Assembly (NCBI GenBank): GCA_050291935.1
Contig: JBNKKR010000018.1
Coordinates: 3,957 to 67,956, forward strand
DNA: 64,000 bases
Direction of reading: 5' to 3'
Origin: Desulfocapsa sp050291935
GTDB lineage: Bacteria > Desulfobacterota > Desulfobulbia > Desulfobulbales > Desulfocapsaceae
The notes below the pieces were generated by a model that saw only the letters and a list, made by a program, of their open reading frames with translations, was not told the origin of the DNA and ran no database searches. Both the position numbers and the translations under genes were made by a program. Of this stretch, positions 33,148 through 41,426 are shown in pieces (the first letter of the stretch is position 1; each line of letters opens with the position of its first letter).

Positions 33148-33570
33148 TTATTTTGCTTGCTCAGCAAACCCTAGGATATAGCCATTGAGATCACGGATAT
33201 AAAATTCCTGCATATTATACCAGGTTGTTTCCAGTGCTTTGACACAATCAGCTTTGCCGGCAAGTTCGTCATAGAGCGTTTTAATATCGGTTACGGTTAT
33301 ATAGAAGGTGGCTGAAGCGGCCATTGTATGTCCTGCAAGGGCAGGAATATCCTCCACAAGACTTTCCTGTTGTTGGACCATAATTTCAACGTCATCACGC
33401 ACAAGTTGGCCATAAATTGCTGTTTTTCCATGGGGGAGAGTGGACATATGGACACCATTTGTGTCATCCACTGCCATACGCAGGGAAAATCCAAGGATGT
33501 CCTGGTAGTAGGTGATGGTATCATTTACATTCTCCACCATAAGGTTTGGGCTTAGCGAACAAAGTTTCAT
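33148..33570 (-). CDS. VOC (glyoxalase/bleomycin resistance) superfamily protein
   Basis: From the ATG at 33570 (AGGAGA upstream) the 140-residue protein shows the VOC start SLSPNLMVENVNDTITYYQD, ILGF, and the second beta-alpha-beta unit ending EFYIRDLNGYILGFAE, where Glu and Asp-x-x-G are typical. The family covers dioxygenases, glyoxalase I and antibiotic-binding proteins; the function is not readable. A longer upstream frame overlaps the AraC gene and is not protein-like. Confidence 0.85.
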   Translation of the reverse strand: MKLCSLSPNLMVENVNDTITYYQDILGFSLRMAVDDTNGVHMSTLPHGKTAIYGQLVRDDVEIMVQQQESLVEDIPALAGHTMAASATFYITVTDIKTLYDELAGKADCVKALETTWYNMQEFYIRDLNGYILGFAEQAK

Positions 33571-33622
33571 AATTTTCTCCTGTTGTTGATTTGTCTTGTG
33601 TTGTGGAGGCCATTGTAGCAAC

Positions 33623-34411
33623 TCAGGAGAGTGGGGTCTTGTACAGAATAGACATTGTGTTGCTGGTGGGGTGGGTACCGGTGAGTTTTTTATATTCCCG
33701 GTTGAAATGTGGCTGATCAAAATAACCGGCCTCAAGGGAGGTGGTGACAAGATCCTCCAGTCCGTTGCGGAGTAAATGTTTGTGAGCTGCGTAAAATCGC
33801 ATGATTCCGGCAAATTGTTTAGGAGAGACACCAACGTGTTTGTAAAAGAGTCGTTCCAGATTTTTAGGGTGCAACCCATGCTTATGGGCGAGCTTTACAA
33901 TGGAGAGTTCGGGGGAAGAAATGATTTTTCTGATACTGCTAAGAAGAGTGGGGTGAAAGGTCGTATTGGAAAGGAGTTTTTCAACAATTTCATTACTGTT
34001 GGTAATTATTTCATCGACGCTTTTTTCCTTGTATTGCAGTCTGCTAAAAGGGTTGTTTTCTATTTCCATAAGGGGTTTTCTGTTATTGGTGAGCTTACGC
34101 ATATCCATGTTGATGAGAAAAGACAATATTCCCGGACAAAAACGAATGCCAAAGAACTTGATCCCAGCAGGTATGGGGATGAGTTGCGCCTTGCTCATTA
34201 GCCCAACAACAAAGGCTGGTTTGCTATCATCAAGGTAAAAGATAACATCACTTGAGCCATCCGGGACAACGGGGAGTTGAAAATCGCTACCACCGTTGTT
34301 GTGCAGATACCAGTAGGCGACAACGTAGGGGGTTAACGGTGGAGCTGGTGAGAATTCATGGAAAATATTTCCGTAAAATGTGGTGGAACTCTTCAAAGTC
34401 GTGGTTTCCAA
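33623..34411 (-). CDS. AraC-family transcriptional regulator
   Basis: The 262-residue protein has an N-terminal sensory part (PPLTPYVVAYWYLHN, then LPVVPDGSSDVIFYLDD) and a C-terminal pair of helix-turn-helix units (SIVKLAHKHGLHPKNLERLF; DLVTTSLEAGYFDQPHFNRE). It lies directly upstream of the VOC gene on the same strand, so it may control it. The ligand is unknown. Confidence 0.88.
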   Translation of the reverse strand: METTTLKSSTTFYGNIFHEFSPAPPLTPYVVAYWYLHNNGGSDFQLPVVPDGSSDVIFYLDDSKPAFVVGLMSKAQLIPIPAGIKFFGIRFCPGILSFLINMDMRKLTNNRKPLMEIENNPFSRLQYKEKSVDEIITNSNEIVEKLLSNTTFHPTLLSSIRKIISSPELSIVKLAHKHGLHPKNLERLFYKHVGVSPKQFAGIMRFYAAHKHLLRNGLEDLVTTSLEAGYFDQPHFNREYKKLTGTHPTSNTMSILYKTPLS

Positions 34412-34698
34412 GAAGCGTAAAAGAAAAAGGGAAAAGGGTCGTGCCGTACCTGTCCCTTGTATTTTAACGTATTGAAATAGGGGTTGATTTTTTTATTGTT
34501 AGCTGAATAGAAACTGTTTTGCAAGAAGAGTTGCCGTGTCCTGAGAATATGGAGCATGGGAGTTGTCAGCGTATATGCTAGATTATTTCTATTCTTTTTT
34601 GAGTTTGTATAGGTTTTTCCTATTGGAACCTCGTATAACTATCGTGGTAATAGGGTGAGGATTCTGTACTTATTCCTATTCTAATTTGGAGGTGTTAT
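34412..34698. other. Intergenic region upstream of pstS
   Basis: No gene is supported here. The region should hold the promoters of the divergent AraC gene and of pstSCAB. I looked for a Pho box of the CTGTCAT-type direct repeat before pstS and did not find a convincing one. GGAGGTG precedes the pstS ATG. Confidence 0.5.
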
Positions 34699-35541
34699 AT
34701 GAAGAACAAGAGTTATTCTGTGTCATTGGCCTTTTTTGCTGCTTTATTGATGGTATTGTCTGCGTCATGGACTGTTGCAGGAGATGATCTTGCCGCATTC
34801 CACGGACAGAAAGGCACATTACGTATTGCCGGCGGTACTGCTCATATTCCGGTGATGAAAGAGGCCGTTAAAATGATCAGCGGCGTTAATTCGGACATTC
34901 AGATTTCTGTTGCTGGTGGCGGATCCGGGCTTGGTATCAAGCAGGTTGGAGAAGGATTGGTTGATATTGGAAATGCTGGTCGTAAGGCCAGTGAGGAAGA
35001 GATTACAAAGTATGGTTTAGTACTTTGTAAATGGGCCGTTGACGGTGTTGCGGCTGTGGTAAATCCAAAAAATGGGGCGCATGCGTTGAGTGGTGCGCAA
35101 TTGCAGGATATTTTTTCCGGAAAAATTACCAACTGGAAGGATGTTGGTGGAGTTGATGCGACCATTAACCTGTATACCCGGGATGAAGCCAGTGGAACAC
35201 GAAAGGTTTTTTGGAAAAAGGCCCTGGCAAAGGGCGAGATTTCCAATAAGGCGAACGTGGTGGTTTCCAATGGTGCCATGAAAACCACTGTTGCCGGTGA
35301 TCCCAACGGTATCGGTTTTGTATCCGTTGGACATATTGACGAGTCTGTAACTCCTGTGATCCTTAATGGGGTGACACCTACCCTTGCAACAGTTCGCAGT
35401 GGTGAGTATCCTGTGGCCCGTGGATTGTATAGCATAACCAAGGGTGAGGCAACGGGACTTGCGAAACTGTTTTTGGACTTTATTTTGAGTCCCACCGGCC
35501 AAAAGATTGTTGCAGACAAAGGGTTTATTCCGGTTAAATGA
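34699..35541 (+). CDS. pstS: Phosphate ABC transporter substrate-binding protein
   Basis: A signal peptide (residues about 1-27, ending TVAG) is followed by the periplasmic binding fold. Phosphate-binding blocks are RIAGGTAH, VAGGGSGLGIKQV, DIGNAGRKAS and TRDEASGTRKVFWKK. There is no lipobox Cys, so the protein is probably free in the periplasm. The stop overlaps the pstC ATG by four bases, starting the pstSCAB operon. At 280 residues it is of the shorter PstS type. Confidence 0.92.
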   Translation: MKNKSYSVSLAFFAALLMVLSASWTVAGDDLAAFHGQKGTLRIAGGTAHIPVMKEAVKMISGVNSDIQISVAGGGSGLGIKQVGEGLVDIGNAGRKASEEEITKYGLVLCKWAVDGVAAVVNPKNGAHALSGAQLQDIFSGKITNWKDVGGVDATINLYTRDEASGTRKVFWKKALAKGEISNKANVVVSNGAMKTTVAGDPNGIGFVSVGHIDESVTPVILNGVTPTLATVRSGEYPVARGLYSITKGEATGLAKLFLDFILSPTGQKIVADKGFIPVK

Positions 35542-36398
35542 GAGATCCGGCTAGATCGGTCTACGACTATTTTTTTGTATTGGCGACGGTTTTCAGCGCA
35601 TTGCTGACCGTCGCCGTTTTTTGTTTTCTGCTGTTCTTTGGGCTTCCCCTGTTACAATCTGGCCAGCTTGGTGAAATCCTGTTTGCTTCCTGGGCACCGG
35701 AGAAAGGGGCCTATGGTATTTATCCGATGCTCAAAACCAGTGTGGTACTGGCTGGTCTGGCTATGCTTGTCAGTTTTCCGCTGAGTCTTGGTTGTAGTTT
35801 TGTGATTACTTCCCTGGCTCCCATTCGTTTTCGTACATTCCTGCTCGTTGTTGTTAGAATGATGACAGGAATTCCCACCGTTGTATATAGTTTCGCAGCG
35901 CTGTTTTTTCTGGTTCCGATTATGCGCCTGGTCAATGGTGGCGGTACCGGAATGGGGATCCTCACTGCCGTTCCGGTTTTGGCACTGGTGATTGCTCCCA
36001 CCATGATTTTGTTTTTTGTTAACAGTTTTACCAAGGTCTCATCCAGCTATACCTTAGCAGTGGATGCGTTAGGGGGAAATGGAATACAAAAGTTGCTCTA
36101 TGTTATTTTGCCCCAGGCATGGCCCGGTGTGGTCAATGGTGTTTTACTTGGATTTGGGCGTGCCATAGGGGATACCATGGTCAGTTTGATGCTTGCCGGT
36201 AATAGTACGGCAATACCCCAATCCATAAGTGAACCGGCACGAACGCTCACTGCTCATATTGCGCTAGTGATGGCCTTTGATTTTGACTCAATGGAATTTA
36301 AATCGATATTTGTCTGCGGGTTGATGCTCTATCTTATTTGCGCCCTGCTCATGTTTCTCTTCCGGATAAGTACAAGCTGGGTAACAAGACGAGGATGA
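35538..36398 (+). CDS. pstC: Phosphate ABC transporter permease PstC
   Basis: The 286-residue protein has about six membrane spans. The permease EAA-like loop is seen at AVDALGGNGIQKLLYVILPQ, and VVRMMTGIPTVVYSFAALFF is typical of PstC. Its ATG overlaps the pstS stop, and its TGA overlaps the pstA start. Together with PstA it forms the channel for phosphate. Confidence 0.92.
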   Translation: MRDPARSVYDYFFVLATVFSALLTVAVFCFLLFFGLPLLQSGQLGEILFASWAPEKGAYGIYPMLKTSVVLAGLAMLVSFPLSLGCSFVITSLAPIRFRTFLLVVVRMMTGIPTVVYSFAALFFLVPIMRLVNGGGTGMGILTAVPVLALVIAPTMILFFVNSFTKVSSSYTLAVDALGGNGIQKLLYVILPQAWPGVVNGVLLGFGRAIGDTMVSLMLAGNSTAIPQSISEPARTLTAHIALVMAFDFDSMEFKSIFVCGLMLYLICALLMFLFRISTSWVTRRG

Positions 36399-37279
36399 TG
36401 CGAAGACTTGTTGAAAGAGGTGTTGTTCTCGGCGCTTGGTTTTGTGTTGTGCTGGTTTTAGGAGCAGTTGCTGTCTTTGTCGGCTACCTTCTGCAACGGG
36501 GGGGATCCAGTCTGTCCTTACAGCTGATCTTTGGTGATGTGCGGCCATGGGATGCGCTCCTCTTAAAGCGCCAGGTTTTTGACGGTCTCTTTCCGGCGAT
36601 GGCCGGTACTTTTTTCTTGGTATTGGGATCCATGTGTTTGGCCATACCCCTTGGCGTTGCAGGTGGGATCTACCTGGCGGAGTATTGTCATGGCACAGTG
36701 CTTAAATCCATTTTTAATCTTACCTTTGATATCTTAGCGGGAATTCCTTCTGTGGTGATCGGTCTTGCCGGTTTTGTGATGACGATTATTTTAAACCGTT
36801 ACTTTCATGGAAGAATAGCGCCTTGTCTTTTAATTTCTTGTTGTTCTCTTGCTTTGCTCGTGGTGCCGTATCTAATAAGAACCACCCAGACCGCCTTGGA
36901 GAGCGTTGAGCCCCTTATCAGAAAGACAGCGCCTGCCCTGGGGGCTTCCAGGCTACAAAATGTTCGATTGGTGTTGTTGCCAAACGCGCTTTCTGATATT
37001 TCCTCCGGCGTTATTTTGGCAACGGGTCGTTGTATAGAAGATACTGCGGTCATTATGTTGACCGGTGTTGTTGCCACAGCCGGTGTCCCGCACTCTCTTT
37101 GGGGACAATATGAGGCACTGCCCTTTTATATCTATTATATCTCATCGCAATATACCAATGCGGATGAGTTGGCCAGTGGCTTTGGCGCAGCCATTATCCT
37201 CTTGATCTTCTGCACAGGGCTGCTATTTTTTTCCCTGTGGATGCAGAGGCGATTAGCCGCATTTTTACTTTATCGATAA
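36395..37279 (+). CDS. pstA: Phosphate ABC transporter permease PstA
   Basis: Six membrane spans are evident. Characteristic stretches are LAIPLGVAGGIYLAEYCHG, FDILAGIPSVVIGLAGF and LGASRLQNVRLVLLPNALSD, the loop that meets PstB. I placed the start at the ATG at 36395, which overlaps the pstC stop and has a GACGAGG site. An earlier in-frame ATG inside pstC is unlikely. Confidence 0.92.
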   Translation: MMRRLVERGVVLGAWFCVVLVLGAVAVFVGYLLQRGGSSLSLQLIFGDVRPWDALLLKRQVFDGLFPAMAGTFFLVLGSMCLAIPLGVAGGIYLAEYCHGTVLKSIFNLTFDILAGIPSVVIGLAGFVMTIILNRYFHGRIAPCLLISCCSLALLVVPYLIRTTQTALESVEPLIRKTAPALGASRLQNVRLVLLPNALSDISSGVILATGRCIEDTAVIMLTGVVATAGVPHSLWGQYEALPFYIYYISSQYTNADELASGFGAAIILLIFCTGLLFFSLWMQRRLAAFLLYR

Positions 37280-37284
37280 TCATT

Positions 37285-37989
37285 GTGGACACAGTAACAA
37301 AAATCAAGACAGAGACACTTTGCTTTTATTATCAGAAACAGCAAGTGTTATATGATATTTCCCTTGAGCTTCCCGGAAATAAAATTACGGCAATTACCGG
37401 GCCGTCTGGCTCGGGGAAATCGACTTTTCTGACAACGCTGAATAGGTTGTGGGAAGAAGCTCCGGGATGCAATGTCAGCGGAAAGGTGTTACTTTGGCTG
37501 GATGGCCGGATGGTGGATGTTCACGACCCCGCATTTTCCGTACTGCGTCTGCGTCGTAAAGTTGGAATGGTGTTTCAGCAACCCAATCCACTACCCATGT
37601 CCATTGCTAAAAATGTGGCTTTTCCTCTCTATTTATCGCATATCCGTAATACATCCTATGTTGAGGAGAAGGTGGAATCTGCGTTGCAACTGGTTGGACT
37701 CTGGGATGAGGTGAAGGACAGGCTTGATGAAGACGGTCGTCTTCTTTCGGGTGGGCAGCAGCAGCGCCTCTGTTTGGCAAGGGCGCTTGTCCTTGATCCC
37801 GAAGTTCTTTTACTCGATGAACCGACTTCGTCTCTTGATCCCGATGCCAGCGCTGCAATAGAAACGTTGCTATGTTCGCTTAAATCCACTTGTACGCTGG
37901 TAATGGTTAGCCATTATCAGGATCAGATACAACGTATTGCGGATCTGCATGTGCAGATATGCAATGGTCGTTGTGTTCATGCTGGTTGA
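37285..37989 (+). CDS. pstB: Phosphate ABC transporter ATP-binding protein PstB
   Basis: Walker A GPSGSGKST, Q-loop VFQQPNPLPMS, signature LLSGGQQQRLCLARAL, Walker B VLLLDEPTSSLDP and the switch His in MVSHY are all present. Length is about 234 residues. The start is uncertain: GTG at 37285, just after the pstA stop, seems best, while an ATG at 37237 would overlap pstA. No phoU follows. Confidence 0.9.
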   Translation: MDTVTKIKTETLCFYYQKQQVLYDISLELPGNKITAITGPSGSGKSTFLTTLNRLWEEAPGCNVSGKVLLWLDGRMVDVHDPAFSVLRLRRKVGMVFQQPNPLPMSIAKNVAFPLYLSHIRNTSYVEEKVESALQLVGLWDEVKDRLDEDGRLLSGGQQQRLCLARALVLDPEVLLLDEPTSSLDPDASAAIETLLCSLKSTCTLVMVSHYQDQIQRIADLHVQICNGRCVHAG

Positions 37990-38017
37990 AGGTTTTGGTA
38001 TTTTAAGAAGAGGAATT

Positions 38018-38710
38018 ATGAAAACGATTGGTCTTATTGGCGGGATGAGTTGGGAGTCGACAGCCCTGTACTACACACTATTGAACCAGGCGATCCGTGA
38101 GCGTTGTGGTGCGTTGCATTCTGCAAAAATAGTACTCCACAGTGTTGATTTTCAAGGGATTGAATCCATGCAGCGGGAAAATCGCTGGCAGGAGGCAGGA
38201 GAGCAACTGGCTGCCATTGGCGCGAGTTTGGAGAGGGGGGGTGCTGATGCTATCCTGTTGTGTACCAATACCATGCATAAGGTGGCAGAGCAGATAGAAG
38301 GGGCAATTAGCGTTCCCTTTATCCACCTGGCAGACGCCACTGCCCATACCATTGGAAGCAGGAAGGAATCGCGGGTGGGGCTGCTCGGCACCTCATTTAC
38401 CATGGAAGAAGCATTTTATCGTAAGCGTTTGCAGCAGCACGGTATTGAAGTCCTTATTCCTGATGCTGCCTTACGGGAGCAGATAAATAGAATTATCTTC
38501 GATGAACTGTGTTGTGGCCAGATAAAAGATTCCTCAAGGGATATCTATTTAGATGCCATTGCCCAATTTGCGAAACAGTCCGCCCAGTCGGTTATTCTTG
38601 GCTGTACGGAAATTGGGATGCTGGTACAGGAAGAACAGAGTTCACTACCGCTTGTGGATACCACCGTTGTCCATGTAAATGCCGCTGTGGAGTTTATGCT
38701 GGCGGACTAA
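38018..38710 (+). CDS. Aspartate/glutamate racemase family protein
   Basis: The protein starts KTIGLIGGMSWESTALYYTL. The two catalytic Cys regions are seen in ILLCTNTMHKVA and VILGCTEIGMLV, as in cofactor-independent amino acid racemases of the YgeA/aspartate type. AAGAGGA precedes the ATG at 38018. It could supply D-Asp or D-Glu; the substrate is not certain. The upstream frame inside pstB is a shadow. Confidence 0.9.
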   Translation: MKTIGLIGGMSWESTALYYTLLNQAIRERCGALHSAKIVLHSVDFQGIESMQRENRWQEAGEQLAAIGASLERGGADAILLCTNTMHKVAEQIEGAISVPFIHLADATAHTIGSRKESRVGLLGTSFTMEEAFYRKRLQQHGIEVLIPDAALREQINRIIFDELCCGQIKDSSRDIYLDAIAQFAKQSAQSVILGCTEIGMLVQEEQSSLPLVDTTVVHVNAAVEFMLAD

Positions 38711-38753
38711 AGAGAAGCAAATATAAAGGCTGTATTGTGAATGTGGTTCTTTA

Positions 38754-38811
38754 AAAGTACATTGACATTTGTGCTGCCGTTGCTGTATGCTTGTTAATGT
38801 ACATGTACTTT
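38754..38811 (+). promoter_or_regulatory. lexA promoter with two 16-bp operator-like sites
   Basis: TTGACA (38762-38767), an 18-base spacer and TATGCT (38786-38791) form the promoter. Site 1, AAAGTACATTGACATT (38754-38769), covers the -35 box. Site 2 (38796-38811), read on the minus strand, is AAAGTACATGTACATT and matches site 1 at 14 of 16 positions. It contains the palindrome GTACATGTAC and covers the start of transcription. The sites are 42 bp apart, about four helical turns. Binding by the adjacent LexA is inferred. Confidence 0.65.
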
Positions 38812-38821
38812 TGGAGGTGCT

Positions 38822-39457
38822 ATGGAGCTAACAGCAAAACAGCAGCGTTTTTTTCGTTATATGGAGCAACAAGTAACCGAGAACGGTTGTGCTCCCAGTC
38901 TGCGCGAGGCTGCGGAAGAGTTTGGGATAAGTCGCAATGCGGTGGCCCAGTTGATTGGCCAGCTTGAGAAAAAGCGAGTGATTAAGCGGGAGGGACGTTA
39001 TAGTCGCTCAGTTCGTATTTTGCCCCGGCAGACAAGGCAGAAACGACCGCAACGAGGCCGAATACGGGAACTACCGGTGGTGGGACAAATCACCGCCGGA
39101 GTTCCCATGTATGCACAGCAGGAGTGGGATGGTTCGATCCTGGTGGATGGAACGTTGTTCTCCGGAAATAACCTGTTTTGTTTGCGTATCCGGGGGAAAT
39201 CTATGGAGGAATGCGGTATTCTGGATGGTGATCTGGTTATCTGCGAGCCCAGGCAATATGCGGAAGATGGCGAGATCGTAGCCGTGCTTATTGCAGGCGA
39301 AGAGGCCACGGTGAAACGGTTTTTTGTGGGGGAGGACTATGTGGAGTTACGTCCCGAAAACAAAGCGTTTTCTCCCGTTCGCTATCCTTTTTCTGAAATT
39401 ATGGTGCAGGGAAAGGTGGTGGGTGTTTTACGAGATCAGTTACGTCATGATGGCTGA
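38822..39457 (+). CDS. lexA: LexA-type SOS repressor
   Basis: The winged helix-turn-helix domain (LTAKQQRFFRYMEQQ; PSLREAAEEFGISRNAVAQL) is joined to an S24 autoprotease domain. The self-cleavage Ala-Gly is in GQITAGVP, the catalytic Ser in RIRGKSMEECGI and the Lys in EATVKRFF. RecA filaments should trigger its cleavage. It leads an operon with DUF72, imuB-like and dnaE2-like genes and overlaps the DUF72 gene by 11 bases. GGAGGT precedes the ATG. Recognition residues differ from E. coli, so the operator may be different too. Confidence 0.93.
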   Translation: MELTAKQQRFFRYMEQQVTENGCAPSLREAAEEFGISRNAVAQLIGQLEKKRVIKREGRYSRSVRILPRQTRQKRPQRGRIRELPVVGQITAGVPMYAQQEWDGSILVDGTLFSGNNLFCLRIRGKSMEECGILDGDLVICEPRQYAEDGEIVAVLIAGEEATVKRFFVGEDYVELRPENKAFSPVRYPFSEIMVQGKVVGVLRDQLRHDG

Positions 39458-40241
39458 CTGTCTCTGTCCGGTACTTGTTGGTACCAGTGGCTATTCATAT
39501 ACGGAGTGGGTGGATGGGGGCTTCTATCCCCCAAAAACCAGGACCCCGGAGATGCTTGCACTCTACGCCGACGTATTTCCGGTGGTGGAGCTGAACTACA
39601 CCTGGTACCAGATGGTGCGGGCGGAAGCCATTAGCCGGATGATTTCCCGGGCACCCAAAGATTTTCTCTTTGCTGCAAAACTGACCCGGACCCTCACCCA
39701 TGAACGGGAGCGTGATTGGAAGGAGGAGTTGCAACGCTACCGAGAGGGGATTGCGCCCCTGCAAAAACAGTTGCTTGCCATTCTTATTCAGTTGCCGCCG
39801 GAATTCACCTGGTGTGTGCAAAACCGCTACTACCTTGCCTGGTTGTTGGATAGTTTACATGATTTTCCAGTGGCGGTGGAGTTTCGGCACATCTCCTGGG
39901 CCAGGGATTCTGTCTTTAAAGAGCTTGAAGAGCGGCGAGTAACACTGGTTACGGTGGATGTTCCCGAAGGCTTACCTAAACTCTTCCCTTGTGTCGATAT
40001 CCTTACCAACCCGGACCTCTTCTTTGTGCGTTTTCATGGTCGCAATCTCCAGGGATGGCGTTCCGGAAATATGCAGCAGAAATTTGATTATTCCTATTCC
40101 AGGGATGAACTGACAACGTGGAATGCAACCTATTTGCAGGGTATGCGCGCGCGGGCTGCCAAAGGAGTCGTCTTTTTCAATAATCATGTGCGGGGGCAGG
40201 CCCCTGAAAACGCAAGGTTGTTACAATCATTGCTCCACTGA
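39447..40241 (+). CDS. DUF72 (YecE-type) protein inside the SOS cassette
   Basis: The 264-residue TIM-barrel-like DUF72 protein shows the hallmark start VLVGTSGYSYTEWVDGGFYP, then FPVVELNYTWYQM, DFLFAAKLTRTLTH and VVFFNNHVRGQAPENARLL. The biochemical function of DUF72 is unknown. It lies between lexA (11-base overlap) and the imuB-like gene (two-base gap), so the four genes are surely cotranscribed. In the usual cassette this slot is held by imuA, which is a RecA-like protein and is absent here. Two adjacent ATGs (39447, 39450) are possible starts. Confidence 0.9.
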   Translation: MMADCLCPVLVGTSGYSYTEWVDGGFYPPKTRTPEMLALYADVFPVVELNYTWYQMVRAEAISRMISRAPKDFLFAAKLTRTLTHERERDWKEELQRYREGIAPLQKQLLAILIQLPPEFTWCVQNRYYLAWLLDSLHDFPVAVEFRHISWARDSVFKELEERRVTLVTVDVPEGLPKLFPCVDILTNPDLFFVRFHGRNLQGWRSGNMQQKFDYSYSRDELTTWNATYLQGMRARAAKGVVFFNNHVRGQAPENARLLQSLLH

Positions 40242-40243
40242 TT

Positions 40244-41410
40244 ATGCGGGATAGGGCCATCATTCATCTCAATGTCACAGATTTTGCCGTGGCCGTGGAA
40301 CGGGTCTGTGACCGAAGTCTTGCCACCGTGCCGTTGATTGTTGCAAACACGCAGGCGGCCCGCTCCATCGTTTATGATATGAGTGAAGAGGCGTATCAGG
40401 ATGGGGTGAAAAAAGGAATCCCTCTGGTCCTTGCCAAACGATACTGTCCCGCCGCACGGATACTTAGCCCCAGAATTGCGGTGTATAGAAGGGCCATGAA
40501 AGCCCTTGTTCGGGAGGTTGTGGATTATACACCTCTGGTGGAGCAGGGAGAGGAAGATGGTCATCTGTTTATGGATGTTACCGGTACCCATCGCTTACAT
40601 GGGCCTCCTCCGGATATTGCCTGGCGACTGCGTAAACGGGTGCTACGTAGTCTCAGTCTTGATCCGACCTGGAGCCTTGGCACCAATAAACTGGTAACCA
40701 AGGTTGCCTCCCGGGTGGTTCGGCCCATTGGGGAGTTGATCGTTGCCCCGGGAGAGGAGGCCGATTTTGTACAATCCCAGCCGATTTCATTGTTGCCGGG
40801 GGTTCTGGCGGGAGAGTACAAGCAGCTCGTGGATTTTAACCTGTCCACCATAGGAGATCTTGCCCGTTTGAATCGGCAGCAGTTGCTGGTGATATTTCAA
40901 AAACGAGCTGACTATTTCTACGACGTAAGCCGTGGTCGTGATGGTGCCCCCGTATTACCCGGTGGAAGCAATCAGCATATTTGGCGGGAACATATATTTG
41001 CTGATGATACCCAGGATTCACAGGAGCTGAAAAGGGTTCTTATGGGCTTTGTCCATGAAATCGGGCGTGAGCTGCGGAAGAGAAAAATCGTTACAAAACG
41101 AGTTGTTGTATCACTTACCTACAGTGATGGCCGAACAATGAGTCGTCAGGCGGTGGAGAAGCGGGGGACGCAAAGTGATTTTTCCCTCCGCTTTCTGAGT
41201 CTTGCTGCCCTCGAGCGGGCGTGGCAACGTCGAATTCGTGTCCGTTGCTGTACGATGCGTTGTGATCGGTTGTTTCCCCAGTCTCCTCAGCGCTCACTTT
41301 TTGTTATGACTTCTGCGCGTGAGCAGCGCCAAGAGAAGCTGTTGCATGCCATGGACAGTGTTGCCAAGCGTTTTGGGCATGGTAGTGTGGGCTTTGCTTC
41401 TTCCCTGTAA
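40244..41410 (+). CDS. imuB: Catalytically degenerate Y-family polymerase, ImuB/UmuC-like
   Basis: The 388-residue protein follows the Y-family layout. The first catalytic block is IIHLNVTDFAVAVER, where the usual two Asp of HxDxDxF are Asn and Thr. The second block is EEDGHLFMDVTG, where the usual SxDE is replaced. Both catalytic pairs are therefore lost, as in ImuB. A helix-hairpin-helix region (FNLSTIGDLARLNRQQLLVI) and little-finger domain follow. A clamp-binding motif QRSLF is at residues 349-353, then a UmuC-like tail. It probably tethers the dnaE2-like polymerase to the sliding clamp. Confidence 0.88.
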   Translation: MRDRAIIHLNVTDFAVAVERVCDRSLATVPLIVANTQAARSIVYDMSEEAYQDGVKKGIPLVLAKRYCPAARILSPRIAVYRRAMKALVREVVDYTPLVEQGEEDGHLFMDVTGTHRLHGPPPDIAWRLRKRVLRSLSLDPTWSLGTNKLVTKVASRVVRPIGELIVAPGEEADFVQSQPISLLPGVLAGEYKQLVDFNLSTIGDLARLNRQQLLVIFQKRADYFYDVSRGRDGAPVLPGGSNQHIWREHIFADDTQDSQELKRVLMGFVHEIGRELRKRKIVTKRVVVSLTYSDGRTMSRQAVEKRGTQSDFSLRFLSLAALERAWQRRIRVRCCTMRCDRLFPQSPQRSLFVMTSAREQRQEKLLHAMDSVAKRFGHGSVGFASSL

Positions 41411-41426
41411 AGAGTCGCTCTAACTT

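Noticed and set aside
33571..33879. Extended N-terminus of the VOC protein
   Set aside because: The extra 103 residues overlap the AraC gene, are not protein-like, and a strong ribosome site precedes the internal ATG at 33570.
34412..34698. Possible Pho box before pstS
   Set aside because: No pair of CTGTCAT-like repeats with 11-bp spacing could be found.
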